Shown one piece after another: positions 43,300 through 52,289 of a stretch of 64,000 nucleotides of DNA. The DNA lies in NCBI GenBank assembly GCA_947497945.1, contig CANMIP010000016.1, positions 80,595-144,594 of the forward strand, read 5' to 3'. The translations under genes were made by a program, and so were the position numbers. Below the pieces are notes generated by a model. That model had not been told where the DNA came from and did not search any database. It worked only from the letters and a program-made list of their open reading frames with translations. The stretch is from an uncultured Tropicimonas sp. GTDB lineage: Bacteria; Pseudomonadota; Alphaproteobacteria; Rhodobacterales; Rhodobacteraceae. Numbering within the stretch: the stretch's first letter is position 1; the number at the start of each line of letters is the position of its first letter.

Positions 43300-44434
43300 T
43301 GACGGTAACCTGGTTGTTCTGGATCTGTCCGATGGCGAGGCCGCGCTGGTTCGTGCCGTCGCTGCGCAGGCGGAAGATGCCGCTCACGCCGACGAAGCCC
43401 GAGCCCTGGGTGAGCGCGTTGCGGGTCAGCGCATCCGACTTGCCCTTGCCGGCAAGCGCGCCGATGGCGGCGATGCCGTCATAGGCAAGACCGGCCAGCG
43501 GATGCGGGGCGCTGCCATAGGCGGAGGCGTAGCGGGCGTTGAAATTCTGGCTTAGTGCTGGGTCCGGGAGCGCCATCCAGGCGCCCTGCAGCCCCGGCTG
43601 GGACAGCGCTTCGGCTGGAATGTCGAGCCGGGTCAGGCCGATGAACTGGGTGGTCTGGGGCGAGACGCCATTCTCGGGCAGGAGCTGCGCGAGGAAAGGC
43701 ATGGCGCCGGCATTGTCCGAGGTGAAGAAGATCGACTGCGCCCCGGTCGCCTGGGCCTGCGTGGCGATTTGGGGGACGGCGCCGACAAGGCCCTGCTGCG
43801 ACAACTCGAAAGAGGCATTGCCGGCCAGGGTCGCGCCCTGCTGGCCGATGGCGTTGACGATGGCCGTGCGGCCGATTTCCTCGGCGGTGGACTGGGCTGA
43901 GACGACGAAGATATTGCCCTTGCCCCTCGATTTCGCGTAGCGGACCAGCCGGTTTGCGGTGTTGTCGAAGGTGTTGCCGAGCACGAAGACGTTGCCGCCG
44001 GCGATGGCGGCATTGTTGGAGAAGCTCAGCACGTTGATATTTTTGGCGGCGACCGCATGGCCGGCCGCGTTGGCGGCTTCCGAGTAGAGCGGGCCGAGCA
44101 GGATCTTCGCGCCATCTGTGGCGGCCTGGTTCGCGGCGGCCTGGGCGCCGCCGGCGCTGCCGCCGGTCTCGTAGACGCGCAGGTCGATCTGGACGCCGGA
44201 GAGATCCGCGATGGCGAGCCGCGCCGCGTTCTCAAGGCTCTTCGAGACAACCGCATCGCCGCCGCCGCCACCGGGGACGAGCAGGGCAACCGGGACCGGC
44301 GCGGAGGTATTGATCGAGGGGCCGGAATTGCCACCGGCGGTGGTGACCGGGTTACAGGCGCTCAAAAGCATCGCCGCAGCCAGGGCCAGCGCGGCGCCGG
44401 GCATCTTGCGGGGGAGGGTCAATGCGGAAAACAT
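43259..44434 (-). CDS. Penicillin-binding protein activator (LppC/LpoA-like)
   Basis: A 391-aa outer-membrane lipoprotein. The signal peptide MFSALTLPRKMPGAALALAAA ends in lipobox LLSAC. The mature part is a periplasmic type-1 binding-protein fold, with VALLVPGGGGGDAVVSKSLENAARLA, KILLGPLYSEAANAAGHAVAAKNIN and GLAYDGIAAIGALA. Gammaproteobacterial LpoA activates PBP1a; alphaproteobacterial members are annotated by homology. The ATG at 44434 was chosen over a long upstream frame antisense to rsmI. Divergent from rsmI, an almost invariant arrangement. Confidence 0.9.
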   Translation of the reverse strand: MFSALTLPRKMPGAALALAAAMLLSACNPVTTAGGNSGPSINTSAPVPVALLVPGGGGGDAVVSKSLENAARLAIADLSGVQIDLRVYETGGSAGGAQAAANQAATDGAKILLGPLYSEAANAAGHAVAAKNINVLSFSNNAAIAGGNVFVLGNTFDNTANRLVRYAKSRGKGNIFVVSAQSTAEEIGRTAIVNAIGQQGATLAGNASFELSQQGLVGAVPQIATQAQATGAQSIFFTSDNAGAMPFLAQLLPENGVSPQTTQFIGLTRLDIPAEALSQPGLQGAWMALPDPALSQNFNARYASAYGSAPHPLAGLAYDGIAAIGALAGKGKSDALTRNALTQGSGFVGVSGIFRLRSDGTNQRGLAIGQIQNNQVTVIDPAPKSFGGFGF

Positions 44435-44527
44435 GTGATAAATCTCGCTCTTCCTTACGGCTCCGGCTATGGGGAAGGACGATCCCCCGGGCGGGGTCGA
44501 ACCTATGACGTGGAGCGCGGCAAGTAA

Positions 44528-45412
44528 ATGACCCAGAACCAGCCCCAGGGACCGTTCCGCGAAGTGTCGCTTGCCGCCGGGATCCACTTCGTCGCGACTC
44601 CCATCGGCAATGCGCGCGATATCACCCTGCGCGCGCTCGACATCCTCGCCTCGGCCGATGTCATCGCCGCCGAGGACACACGCACGACCCGTCACCTGAT
44701 GGATATTCACGGCGTGCCGCTGCGTGGCCGTCCCATGGTCGCCTATCACGACCATAACGGCGCCCAGGCGCGCCCGAAGCTTCTGGCCGCCGTGCGTGAC
44801 GGCAAATCCGTCGCCTATGCCTCCGAGGCAGGCATGCCGCTGGTGGCCGATCCCGGCTACCAGCTCGCCCATGCGGCACTGGAGGAGGGGCTGGCGGTGA
44901 CCTGCGCGCCCGGTCCTTCGGCACCGCTCGCCGCGCTGACGATCTCCGGATTGCCGAGCGACCGTTTCCTCTTTGCCGGCTTCCCGCCCGCCACTGGCGG
45001 CGCGCGGCGCAAATGGCTGGCCGAGCTGGCTTCGGTCGATGCGACCCTGCTGATCTTCGAATCGCCCAAACGAATCCACCGGATCCTGGGGGAAATGTGC
45101 GAGGCCTTCGGAGAAGACCGGCAGGCAGCGATCTGTCGGGAATTGACGAAACGATTCGAAGAAGCGCTGCGCGGCACGTTGGGTGAGCTTGTGGAGAGCC
45201 TGGAAGACCGGACCCTCAAAGGCGAGATCGTGCTCGTCGTCGACCGGTCGCACGGGACGGCGGTCACCGAACAGGATCTTGAAGCTGCCTTGCTCGAAGC
45301 ACTTTCAAGCATGTCCGTGAAGCAGGCTGCCGCGGAGGTGGCCGGTCGGTTCGGTGTCGGGAAGCGGGATGTCTACCAGATGGCGCTGACATTGAAGGAC
45401 AAACCGACATGA
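44528..45412 (+). CDS. rsmI: 16S rRNA (cytidine(1402)-2'-O)-methyltransferase
   Basis: Methylates the ribose of C1402 in the 16S rRNA decoding centre. The 294-aa product has the tetrapyrrole-methylase fold: GIHFVATPIGNARDITLRAL near the N-terminus, VIAAEDTRTTRHLM, YHDHNGAQARPKLL, YASEAGMPLVADPGYQL and GFPPATGGARR. It overlaps yraN by 4 bases (ATGA). Confidence 0.96.
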   Translation: MTQNQPQGPFREVSLAAGIHFVATPIGNARDITLRALDILASADVIAAEDTRTTRHLMDIHGVPLRGRPMVAYHDHNGAQARPKLLAAVRDGKSVAYASEAGMPLVADPGYQLAHAALEEGLAVTCAPGPSAPLAALTISGLPSDRFLFAGFPPATGGARRKWLAELASVDATLLIFESPKRIHRILGEMCEAFGEDRQAAICRELTKRFEEALRGTLGELVESLEDRTLKGEIVLVVDRSHGTAVTEQDLEAALLEALSSMSVKQAAAEVAGRFGVGKRDVYQMALTLKDKPT

Positions 45413-45810
45413 GCCCGGGCGGCTCGCGGAAGACGGAAGCGATGCCGTCCCGGCGAGAACGTGGAGCCCGAGCCCATCTGACCGGGCAGGCGGCCGAAGA
45501 GATCGTCGAGAGGTTTTATCGCGACCGGGACCAGCGGGTGCTCGAACGGCGCTGGCGGGGGACGGCCGGGGAAGTCGATCTCGTCGTCGAGGATGGTGAC
45601 CGGCTGATCTTTGTCGAGGTCAAGGCGTCCGAGGATTTCGCGCGGGCGGCTGCACAATTGAGTGAACGGCAGATGCGCCGGATCTATTCCGCCGCCTCGG
45701 AATACATCGCCCTGATGCCTGCCGGGCAGGACACCGAGCTGCGGTTTGACGTGGCGCTGGTCGATCGCCAGGGGCGGATCGAGGTGCTGGAGGCGGCTTT
45801 CGGCCTCTGA
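45409..45810 (+). CDS. YraN family protein (UPF0102, endonuclease-like fold)
   Basis: A 133-aa protein with the PD-(D/E)xK-type core GEVDLVVEDGDRLIFVEVKA preceded by GQAAEEIVERFY. Members resemble Holliday junction resolvases; the cellular role is not established. It is translationally coupled to rsmI and followed by gshB 63 bases later, the standard neighbourhood. Confidence 0.92.
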   Translation: MSPGGSRKTEAMPSRRERGARAHLTGQAAEEIVERFYRDRDQRVLERRWRGTAGEVDLVVEDGDRLIFVEVKASEDFARAAAQLSERQMRRIYSAASEYIALMPAGQDTELRFDVALVDRQGRIEVLEAAFGL

Positions 45811-45873
45811 TCGGACATTGCCTCCGCCGGGGCTTTGGGCAAAGAAGGGGACAAACCATTCCGAGGAGCCCCC

Positions 45874-46818
45874 ATGCCCCTGAAGATCGCCTTCCAGATG
45901 GACCCGATCACGGGTGTCGATATCGACGCCGATTCCACCTTCCGCCTTGCCGAAGAAGCGCAGGCGCGCGGCCACGAGATGTGGTTCTACACCGTCGACA
46001 AGCTGAGCTGGCGCGACGGCAAGGTCGTCGCGCGCGCGCAGTCGATGGAGGTTCGGCGTGTCCGTGGCGACCACGTCACCCTGGGAGAGGAGCAGGAGCT
46101 GGACCTTTCGACGATGGATGTCGTCTGGCTCCGCCAGGACCCGCCCTTCGACATGGGCTATATCACCAACACCCACCTGCTGGAGCAGCTGGTGCCCGAG
46201 GTGCTGGTGGTCAACGATCCGTTCTGGGTCCGCAACTGCCCCGAGAAACTGCTGGTCCTGCAATTCCCGGACCTGATCCCGCCGACCATGATCGCGCGGG
46301 ACCTGGACGATCTGCGCGCGTTCAAGCACGCACATGGCGACATCATCCTGAAGCCGCTTTACGGCAACGGCGGCGCCGGCGTGTTCCGGCTCGACCCGGG
46401 CGACCGCAATATCGCGTCGTTGCACGAGCTTTTTGTCGGCATCAACAACGAGCCGCTGATCGCGCAGCAATTCGTGCCCGACGTGTCGAATGGCGACAAG
46501 CGGGTGATCCTGGTCGATGGCGAACCGGTCGGGGCGATCAACCGGGTTCCGGCCGTTGGCGAGACGCGCTCGAACATGCATGTGGGCGGACGGCCGGAGA
46601 AGATCGGCCTGTCGGAGCGCGACATGGAGATCTGCGCGGCGATCGGTCCGCTCCTGCGGGAACGCGGCCAGATCTTTGTCGGCATCGACGTGATCGGCAA
46701 TTACCTGACGGAGATCAACGTGACCTCTCCCACGGGCATCCAGGAGCTGGAGCGGTTTGACGGCATCAACGTGGCCGAGAAGATATGGCAGGTGATCGAG
46801 AGCAAGCGGGCCGGGTAA
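45874..46818 (+). CDS. gshB: Glutathione synthase
   Basis: ATP-grasp ligase joining gamma-glutamylcysteine and glycine. The 314-aa length is normal for proteobacterial GshB. The N-terminus is [23 protein letters not shown], followed by [41 protein letters not shown] and [26 protein letters not shown] lies 6 bases before the ATG at 45874, excluding the longer frame. Its 3' end overlaps the possible start of the esterase gene. Confidence 0.96.
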   Translation: MPLKIAFQMDPITGVDIDADSTFRLAEEAQARGHEMWFYTVDKLSWRDGKVVARAQSMEVRRVRGDHVTLGEEQELDLSTMDVVWLRQDPPFDMGYITNTHLLEQLVPEVLVVNDPFWVRNCPEKLLVLQFPDLIPPTMIARDLDDLRAFKHAHGDIILKPLYGNGGAGVFRLDPGDRNIASLHELFVGINNEPLIAQQFVPDVSNGDKRVILVDGEPVGAINRVPAVGETRSNMHVGGRPEKIGLSERDMEICAAIGPLLRERGQIFVGIDVIGNYLTEINVTSPTGIQELERFDGINVAEKIWQVIESKRAG

Positions 46819-47732
46819 GCTGGCAGCTGCGGCTGCTCAACCGGGTCTTGCACCGGGTTGCGCGGCCGCGCCTCAAGGCAACCGCGACCCCGGCGGCGGC
46901 GGCGGCGGATTTCGCGCGTTTCGCCCGGCTTTGCCTGCGCCGCCCGCCCCACTTGCTGCGGCTGGTCACCAAGGGCGCGCCCGACATTCACTGGATCACG
47001 GCCGGTCCTGTCGCCCGGCGCGGCGTGATCCTCTATTTTCATGGCGGTGCCTATATCGCCGGGAGCCCGCGCACCCATCAGGGCATGCTCGGCCGGCTCT
47101 CGGCGCTGAGCGGGCTGCGCGTGGCGGCTCCGGCCTACGGGCTGGCGCCGAAACACCCGGCCCCGGCGCAGTTCCACGACGCCGTGGCGGCACATGAGGC
47201 CATGCTGGCGCTAGGATACGCCGCCGACGAGATCGTCCTCGGCGGCGACAGCGCGGGCGGTGGGCTGGCCCTCGCCTTGCTGGCCGATCTCTGTGCGCGG
47301 GATCTGCGGCCCGCGGGCCTGTTCGCCTTTTCGCCCTGGGCGGATCTGGGCTTGCAAAGCGAAAGCCTCCGGACCAATGCGGCGCGCGATCCCTTCCTGC
47401 TGGCGGAGCGTGTCGACGAGGTTGTCGGCTACGCGACCGGCGGCTTCGATGCGGCCGATTGGCGGGTGTCCCCCCTGTCAGCTCAGTTCGACGCTCCGCC
47501 GCCGGTCAGGCTCCATGTCGGCACAACGGAGATCCTGCGGGACGATGCGCGGCGCATGGAGGCGCTTCTGCATCGAAGCGGCGGGACGGTTTCGCTGTGT
47601 GAATGGCCAGAGGCTCCGCATATCTGGCCGATCTTCGATGGCTATGTCCCGGAGGCGCGGGCGGCGTTGCGCGATGTGGCGGAATTCGCACGGGGCCGGA
47701 TTGCGGAAACCGAAGGGCGTCCCGGCGCGTAA
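46785..47732 (+). CDS. Alpha/beta hydrolase, hormone-sensitive-lipase family
   Basis: A 315-aa esterase-type enzyme. The oxyanion-hole motif is [11 protein letters not shown], the nucleophile elbow [12 protein letters not shown], and the catalytic His lies in EAPHIWPIF. The acid residue is probably in [14 protein letters not shown], where E or D can serve. The start at 46785 overlaps gshB by 34 bases in another frame; a later non-ATG start cannot be excluded. Convergent with yifB. Substrate unknown. Confidence 0.87.
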   Translation: MAGDREQAGRVSWQLRLLNRVLHRVARPRLKATATPAAAAADFARFARLCLRRPPHLLRLVTKGAPDIHWITAGPVARRGVILYFHGGAYIAGSPRTHQGMLGRLSALSGLRVAAPAYGLAPKHPAPAQFHDAVAAHEAMLALGYAADEIVLGGDSAGGGLALALLADLCARDLRPAGLFAFSPWADLGLQSESLRTNAARDPFLLAERVDEVVGYATGGFDAADWRVSPLSAQFDAPPPVRLHVGTTEILRDDARRMEALLHRSGGTVSLCEWPEAPHIWPIFDGYVPEARAALRDVAEFARGRIAETEGRPGA

Positions 47733-47736
47733 CGTC

Positions 47737-49251
47737 TCAGCTCGACGGGCCGACCGTGAGGCGGAAACTGACGGCCTCGGCGATATGCGGGCGACGGATG
47801 TCGGGGCTCCCTTCGAGGTCGGCGATGGTTCGGGCGACGCGCAGGATCCGGTGATAGCCGCGCGCCGTCAGCCCCATGCGCTCCGCGACCTTCTGCATCA
47901 ATGCGCGTCCCTCCGCATCCGGCCGCGCGATCTGCTCCAGCAGGTCGCCCTCGGCATCGGCGTTGACGCGGGCGCGCGGATGGCTGTCGAACCGGTCGGA
48001 TTGGACCTTCCGGGCGGCGGCGACCCTCTGCGCGATCTCGGCGGTTCCCTCGCTGGCGGACGGGAGATCGAGGTCGGTGAAGGCGACGGGAGGAACCTCG
48101 ATCCGGAGGTCGATCCGGTCCATGAGTGGGCCGGAGATCCGCCCGAGATAATCCTCGCCGCAGCTCGGCGCGCGGGCACAGGCGCGGGCGGCATCGGCGA
48201 GATACCCGCAGCGGCAGGGATTGGCGGCCGCGACAAGCAGGAAGCGGCAGGGGTAGCGGATATGCGCATTGGCGCGGGCGACGACAACCTCGCCGGTTTC
48301 GATGGGTTGGCGCAGGGTTTCGAGAACCTGGCGCGGAAACTCCGGCAGCTCGTCGAGAAAGAGCACGCCGTTATGGGCCATCGATATTTCACCGGGTCTT
48401 GCGCCGCGCCCGCCGCCGACAATCGCCGCCATGGACGCGGTGTGATGCGGCTCCCGATATGGGCGTGTGCGGGAGATGCCGCCATCCTTGAGCAGGCCGG
48501 CAAGGGAATGGACCATCGAGGTTTCAAGCGCCTCCACCGGGTCCAGCGGGGGCAGGATGCCGGGCAGGCGGGCCGCGAGCATGGATTTTCCCGAACCGGG
48601 CGAGCCGACCATCAGCACATGATGGCGGCCTGCGGCGGCAATCTCCAGTGCCCGCTTGGCGCGTTCCTGTCCCTTGACCTCCCGGAAGTCACGCTCGGGC
48701 GCGGCGCTGTGTACCTCTCCCGGCAGGGAGGGGGAGATCGGCGTTTGGCCGGTGAAATGGGCGACCGTGGCTGTCAGCGTATCCGGCGCAAGGACCCGGG
48801 TCGCTCCGACCCAGGCCGCTTCCGGACCGCAGGCTTGCGGACAGATCAGGCCACGCTCCTGTTCCGCCGCGCTCATCGAGGCCGGGAGGGCGCCAAGGAC
48901 GGGGACGAGGCTGCCATCGAGCGACAACTCCCCGAGGGAAACGGTCTGCTCGACAATATCCGCCGGGACGATCTCCAGCGCGGCCAGAAGGGCAAGCGCG
49001 ATGGGAAGGTCGAAATGCGAGCCTTCCTTGGGAAGGTCGGCGGGGGAGAGGTTAACCGTGATGCGCTTGGAGGGCAGGGCGACGGCCATGCTTTGCAGGG
49101 CCGCGCGCACACGCTCCCGGGCTTCGCTGACGGCCTTGTCCGGAAGGCCCACAATCGAGAAGGCCGGCAGGCCCGGGGAGACCGCGCATTGCACCTCGAC
49201 CGGGCGGGCCTCGACCCCATCGAAGGCCACTGTATGGGCGCGGGTAACCAT
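47737..49251 (-). CDS. YifB family Mg-chelatase-like AAA ATPase (ComM)
   Basis: A 504-aa protein with an N-terminal Lon-protease-like domain (DGVEARPVEVQCAVSPGLPAFSIVGLPD), a central AAA domain (Walker A MVGSPGSGKSML, Walker B NGVLFLDELPEF) and a C-terminal extension with a Cys-rich stretch (NPCRCGYLADAARACARAPSC). ComM of Vibrio/Haemophilus is a hexameric branch-migration helicase promoting integration of transformed DNA. This suggests, by homology only, a role in recombination. Confidence 0.93.
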   Translation of the reverse strand: MVTRAHTVAFDGVEARPVEVQCAVSPGLPAFSIVGLPDKAVSEARERVRAALQSMAVALPSKRITVNLSPADLPKEGSHFDLPIALALLAALEIVPADIVEQTVSLGELSLDGSLVPVLGALPASMSAAEQERGLICPQACGPEAAWVGATRVLAPDTLTATVAHFTGQTPISPSLPGEVHSAAPERDFREVKGQERAKRALEIAAAGRHHVLMVGSPGSGKSMLAARLPGILPPLDPVEALETSMVHSLAGLLKDGGISRTRPYREPHHTASMAAIVGGGRGARPGEISMAHNGVLFLDELPEFPRQVLETLRQPIETGEVVVARANAHIRYPCRFLLVAAANPCRCGYLADAARACARAPSCGEDYLGRISGPLMDRIDLRIEVPPVAFTDLDLPSASEGTAEIAQRVAAARKVQSDRFDSHPRARVNADAEGDLLEQIARPDAEGRALMQKVAERMGLTARGYHRILRVARTIADLEGSPDIRRPHIAEAVSFRLTVGPSS

Positions 49252-49394
49252 TGCGGTCCTTCCTTTTACCTTTTGTCAACCCTTTGGTAAGGATTGGTTG
49301 AGATTTCGTTAAGCCTTTCCGTCTAGACCCGATTCCAGCGGCTCCAGGATGTATTGCCGTCACCGGAAATGTTGGAAAACTCCCCCGTTCTCCC

Positions 49395-50120
49395 ATGTGG
49401 AAGCGCCAGGATTTCTGGTCCTTGAAGGACCAAAAAACGGGTAAGAACATGCCTTTCGTACTGGCGAAATCCGCCAATGCACTTGCCGGCCAGAATGGTC
49501 GGGTACGGAATTGGGGCAGCGGGAGTTACACGGGCAAGCGGATGCTCGACCTGCTGCTGGTTGTCACTACTTTTCCGCTGCTGATGGCCGTCGTCGGGAT
49601 CATGGCCAGCCTCGTGGCGCTGGATGGTGCCAATCCCTTTTTCCTGCAGAAGCGAATCGGTCGGAACGGGCGCGTTTTCCGCATGATCAAGCTGCGCACA
49701 ATGACGCCGGATGCCGAGGGCAGGCTGCAGTTGCATCTGAAAACGAACCCGGCGGCGCGACGGGAGTGGGAACAATTCCAGAAACTCTCACGGGATCCAC
49801 GGATCACCTGGATCGGCGGCCTGTTGCGGCGCACATCGCTCGACGAGTTGCCGCAATTCCTGAACGTGCTCCTCGGCGACATGAGCCTGGTCGGGCCGCG
49901 GCCGATCCTGCCGGCGCAGGCCGAGATCTATCCCGGCAGCGCCTATTACCGGATGCGGCCGGGCATCACCGGCCCCTGGCAGGTGTCGGTCCGCAACGAG
50001 GTCTCCTTTGCCGCGCGGGCCAAGTACGATCTCGGGTATCTCGAGACCCAGTCCGTGCTCGGCGATATCTGGTATATCGTCCTGACGATCCTGGCTGTCT
50101 GTCGCCTGTCCGGGCGCTGA
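49395..50120 (+). CDS. Sugar transferase (undecaprenyl-phosphate glycosyl-1-phosphate transferase)
   Basis: A 241-aa priming glycosyltransferase of the Bac_transf (PF02397) family, which starts exopolysaccharide or O-chain repeat units on undecaprenyl phosphate. One membrane segment (MLDLLLVVTTFPLLMAVVGIMA) precedes the catalytic FRMIKLRTM, LRRTSLDELPQFLNVLLGDMSLVGPRPI and RPGITGPWQVS. The start may be ATG 49395 or ATG 49449 (MPFVLAK, 223 aa); a palindrome lies between them. No other polysaccharide genes adjoin. Confidence 0.9.
   Translation: MWKRQDFWSLKDQKTGKNMPFVLAKSANALAGQNGRVRNWGSGSYTGKRMLDLLLVVTTFPLLMAVVGIMASLVALDGANPFFLQKRIGRNGRVFRMIKLRTMTPDAEGRLQLHLKTNPAARREWEQFQKLSRDPRITWIGGLLRRTSLDELPQFLNVLLGDMSLVGPRPILPAQAEIYPGSAYYRMRPGITGPWQVSVRNEVSFAARAKYDLGYLETQSVLGDIWYIVLTILAVCRLSGR
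49416..49432. promoter_or_regulatory. Palindrome before the downstream start of the sugar transferase
   Basis: TGGTCC (49416-49421) and GGACCA (49427-49432) form a perfect inverted repeat with a 5-base centre. It would be within the coding region if translation starts at 49395, or in the leader, 17 bases before the start, if it begins at 49449. Confidence 0.35.
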
Positions 50121-50123
50121 GGC

Positions 50124-50996
50124 CTAGGCCTTCAGCATCTCCATGACTTCTGGCCAGACGGCCGGATCTGCCACGACCTTGTCGCGGCAGATTGCGTTGC
50201 AGAAGCCGAGAACGTGCTCCTGCACCTCTGCCAGATGGGTCACGGGACCGCCAGAAAAGGGGCAGGCGTCATTTTCCGCGGTGCCGGTGTCGAGGGCACG
50301 GGCAGGAAGCGGCGCGGGGCCGGGCCATTCGCGCCGCGGGTAGTCGCGCTCATACCAGGGCAGGACCTGGCCGCGCGCCTGGCCGATCGCGCGCCAGCGG
50401 CGGAAGGACGGCTCGGCGAGATGGGCAGAGACATAGGCGTGGGCGCTGTCGGTAACATCAAGCTCATAGCCGGCGATCCTCGCTGCGACCGGTGCGAAGA
50501 AGGCATCCGCTGCGCTGTAACTGCCGCAGAGCCAGGGGGATGCCGCGTCCTGCATTGCGCGGGCATGGTCCCAGATGCATTCTAGGCGGCGCAGGTCGGC
50601 GTCGAGTTCAGGCGAGACGGGAACGTCGCGATAGGCGGCCTGGAGATGCATCGGGCAATCGGTGCGCAGGGCGGAGAAGCCGGAATGCATCTCGGCAGCG
50701 AGGCTTCGGGCGGTGGCGCGGGCGACCGGGTCAACCGGCCAGAGGCCTGCCTCGGGGTGGCGACTGGCAAGCTCCTCGGCAATTGCGAGAGAGTCCCAGA
50801 TCACGGCCCCGTCCGGGCATCGCAGGGTCGGAACGGTCTTCGCGGGCGGCGCAACCGACATCTTTTCGGCCACCGACCCGGTGCGGAAATCGACCCAGAT
50901 CTCTTCGGCCGGGAGGTTGAAACGGTCAAACAGGAGCCAACCACGCAGGCTCCAACTGGAATAGGTGGGATCACCAAGAAAAAGCTGATATGTCAT
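50124..50996 (-). CDS. Glutathione S-transferase with C-terminal Cys/His cluster
   Basis: A 290-aa protein. The N-terminal thioredoxin-like GST domain (LFLGDPTYSSWSLRGWLLFD, with AKTVPTLRCPDGAVIWDSLAIAEEL) is followed by a helical GST_C domain. The last 46 residues are extra: CPFSGGPVTHLAEVQEHVLG then FCNAICRDK, with C245, H254, C266 and C270. This resembles the treble-clef metal sites of YHS/TRASH-type domains. A GST fused to a possible zinc or metal site would be odd for a plain detoxification enzyme. Isolated gene, convergent with the sugar transferase. Confidence 0.87.
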   Translation of the reverse strand: MTYQLFLGDPTYSSWSLRGWLLFDRFNLPAEEIWVDFRTGSVAEKMSVAPPAKTVPTLRCPDGAVIWDSLAIAEELASRHPEAGLWPVDPVARATARSLAAEMHSGFSALRTDCPMHLQAAYRDVPVSPELDADLRRLECIWDHARAMQDAASPWLCGSYSAADAFFAPVAARIAGYELDVTDSAHAYVSAHLAEPSFRRWRAIGQARGQVLPWYERDYPRREWPGPAPLPARALDTGTAENDACPFSGGPVTHLAEVQEHVLGFCNAICRDKVVADPAVWPEVMEMLKA

Positions 50997-51085
50997 GCGG
51001 CGAGGCTAGCGGCCTCGCGACGGCTTTCCCAATGACAATTCATGTTTTTGTTCATCACGTATCGTGATGAATCTGTGCTTTTCCA

Positions 51086-51658
51086 TTACGGAATTTGATT
51101 GACTTCCCCCTCACGCCAGCGTTGCCCGTCCCAGTCGAGGCGGGTCACCGAGAGATTGTCGATGCTTTGCGCAAAGGTCTCGTAGGCGGTGCAGCCGCGC
51201 GCGCGCTGGACCTGGCTGAGGATGGTGCCGAAATGGGCGACGGCGATGACATGGCCGGCCTCCCCGGTGAGCCAGTCCACGGCGCGGTTGACGCGTGTGC
51301 ACAGCTCGTTCCAGCTCTCGCCGCCGGGCGGGCAGACATCGCCGGGCTGTTCCCAGTAGCGGCGGATCAACCGGGGATCTTCTTCCTGGACCGCGTCGAA
51401 GCTGCGCGCTTCCCAGGCGCCGAAATGGATCTCGCGCAGGGCGCGCTCATGCGGCAGGCGGCCGCGGCTCTCCTGGATCGCGTCGGCCGTGGTGATGGCG
51501 CGGGAGAGGTCCGAGGAAATGACCGGCGCATCCTGCGGCAGATAGGCGGCGAGCCGGGCCAGCGCCGCGCTGTCGGAGAGGTCGGCGGGCACATCGGTCC
51601 AGCCATTCATGTCGCGCCGATGCGTCGGACCGTGGCGCACCCACCACCAGCTTACCAT
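51086..51658 (-). CDS. Histidine phosphatase family protein (CobC-like)
   Basis: A 190-aa phosphoglycerate-mutase-fold phosphatase. The catalytic RHG motif is in WWWVRHGPTH, with VISSDLSRAITTADAI and the second His in VIAVAHFGTILSQV. The ATG overlaps the cobU stop by 7 bases, so the two are coupled. CobC/CobZ-type phosphatases act late in cobalamin synthesis (alpha-ribazole phosphate), which fits the pairing with cobU, but the assignment as CobC is inference. Confidence 0.87.
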   Translation of the reverse strand: MVSWWWVRHGPTHRRDMNGWTDVPADLSDSAALARLAAYLPQDAPVISSDLSRAITTADAIQESRGRLPHERALREIHFGAWEARSFDAVQEEDPRLIRRYWEQPGDVCPPGGESWNELCTRVNRAVDWLTGEAGHVIAVAHFGTILSQVQRARGCTAYETFAQSIDNLSVTRLDWDGQRWREGEVNQIP

Positions 51659-52188
51659 GTTCCCTCCTCGGGCAGGCTGCCCTTGAGCGCCAGCGGCAGG
51701 CCGGCCATGACGGCGATGACCCGGGACGAGCGCTCTGCGATCCGGCGGTTGAGCATGCCCTGGAGGTCGCGAAAGCGGCGGGCGAGCGGTGTGTCGGGGA
51801 CCACGCAGAGCCCGACCTCGTTGGAGACGATGACAACCGGCGAGGCGCATCTGCTCAGCGCGTCGAGCAGCGGTTCGATCTCGGTCTCGATATCGGCCTC
51901 GGCCAAAAGCCGGTTGGAAAGCCACATCGTCGCGCAGTCCAGGAGCACCGCGTGGCCTTCGGGCAGCGCGGCCAGCGCGGCGGCGAGGTCATGGGGCGCA
52001 TCGATGGTCCGCCAGTCGGGGCCGCGCTGGCTGCGATGGGCCGCGATCTTGGCTTCCATCTCCTGATCGAAGGCCTGCGCCGTAGCAAGATAGATACGAC
52101 GGCGGCCGGAGGCCGTGACCAGGCGTTCGGCATAGGCCGACTTTCCGGAAGAGGCGCCGCCGAGCACCAGGGTTATCTGCGCTGTCAT
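51652..52188 (-). CDS. cobU: Adenosylcobinamide kinase/phosphate guanylyltransferase
   Basis: Phosphorylates adenosylcobinamide and attaches GMP in nucleotide-loop assembly of coenzyme B12. The 178-aa product has P-loop GGASSGKSAYAE at the N-terminus, YLATAQAFDQEMEAKIAAHRSQR with the guanylyl-accepting His, LLDCATMWLSNRL and VVIVSNEVGLCVVP. It supplies cofactor for B12 enzymes such as the ethylmalonyl-CoA mutase in this window. The start ATG is at 52188; a longer frame antisense to rpoH is rejected. Confidence 0.95.
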   Translation of the reverse strand: MTAQITLVLGGASSGKSAYAERLVTASGRRRIYLATAQAFDQEMEAKIAAHRSQRGPDWRTIDAPHDLAAALAALPEGHAVLLDCATMWLSNRLLAEADIETEIEPLLDALSRCASPVVIVSNEVGLCVVPDTPLARRFRDLQGMLNRRIAERSSRVIAVMAGLPLALKGSLPEEGTW

Positions 52189-52289
52189 TGGGTTTTCGGC
52201 TCCAGGTGATCCGTTCCGCGCTGTCTTCCGTATCAGAGGAACAGGACATAGCGGAAGCCCCGAGCGGGGCCGGAGCGAAAGGAAACGCG

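Noticed and set aside
44435..45253. An N-terminal extension of lppC of 273 codons
   Set aside because: It is antisense to rsmI, and the lipoprotein signal peptide begins at 44434.
47260..49290. A 676-codon plus-strand frame over the esterase and yifB
   Set aside because: It is a shadow of the esterase and antisense to yifB; both real genes have clear motifs.
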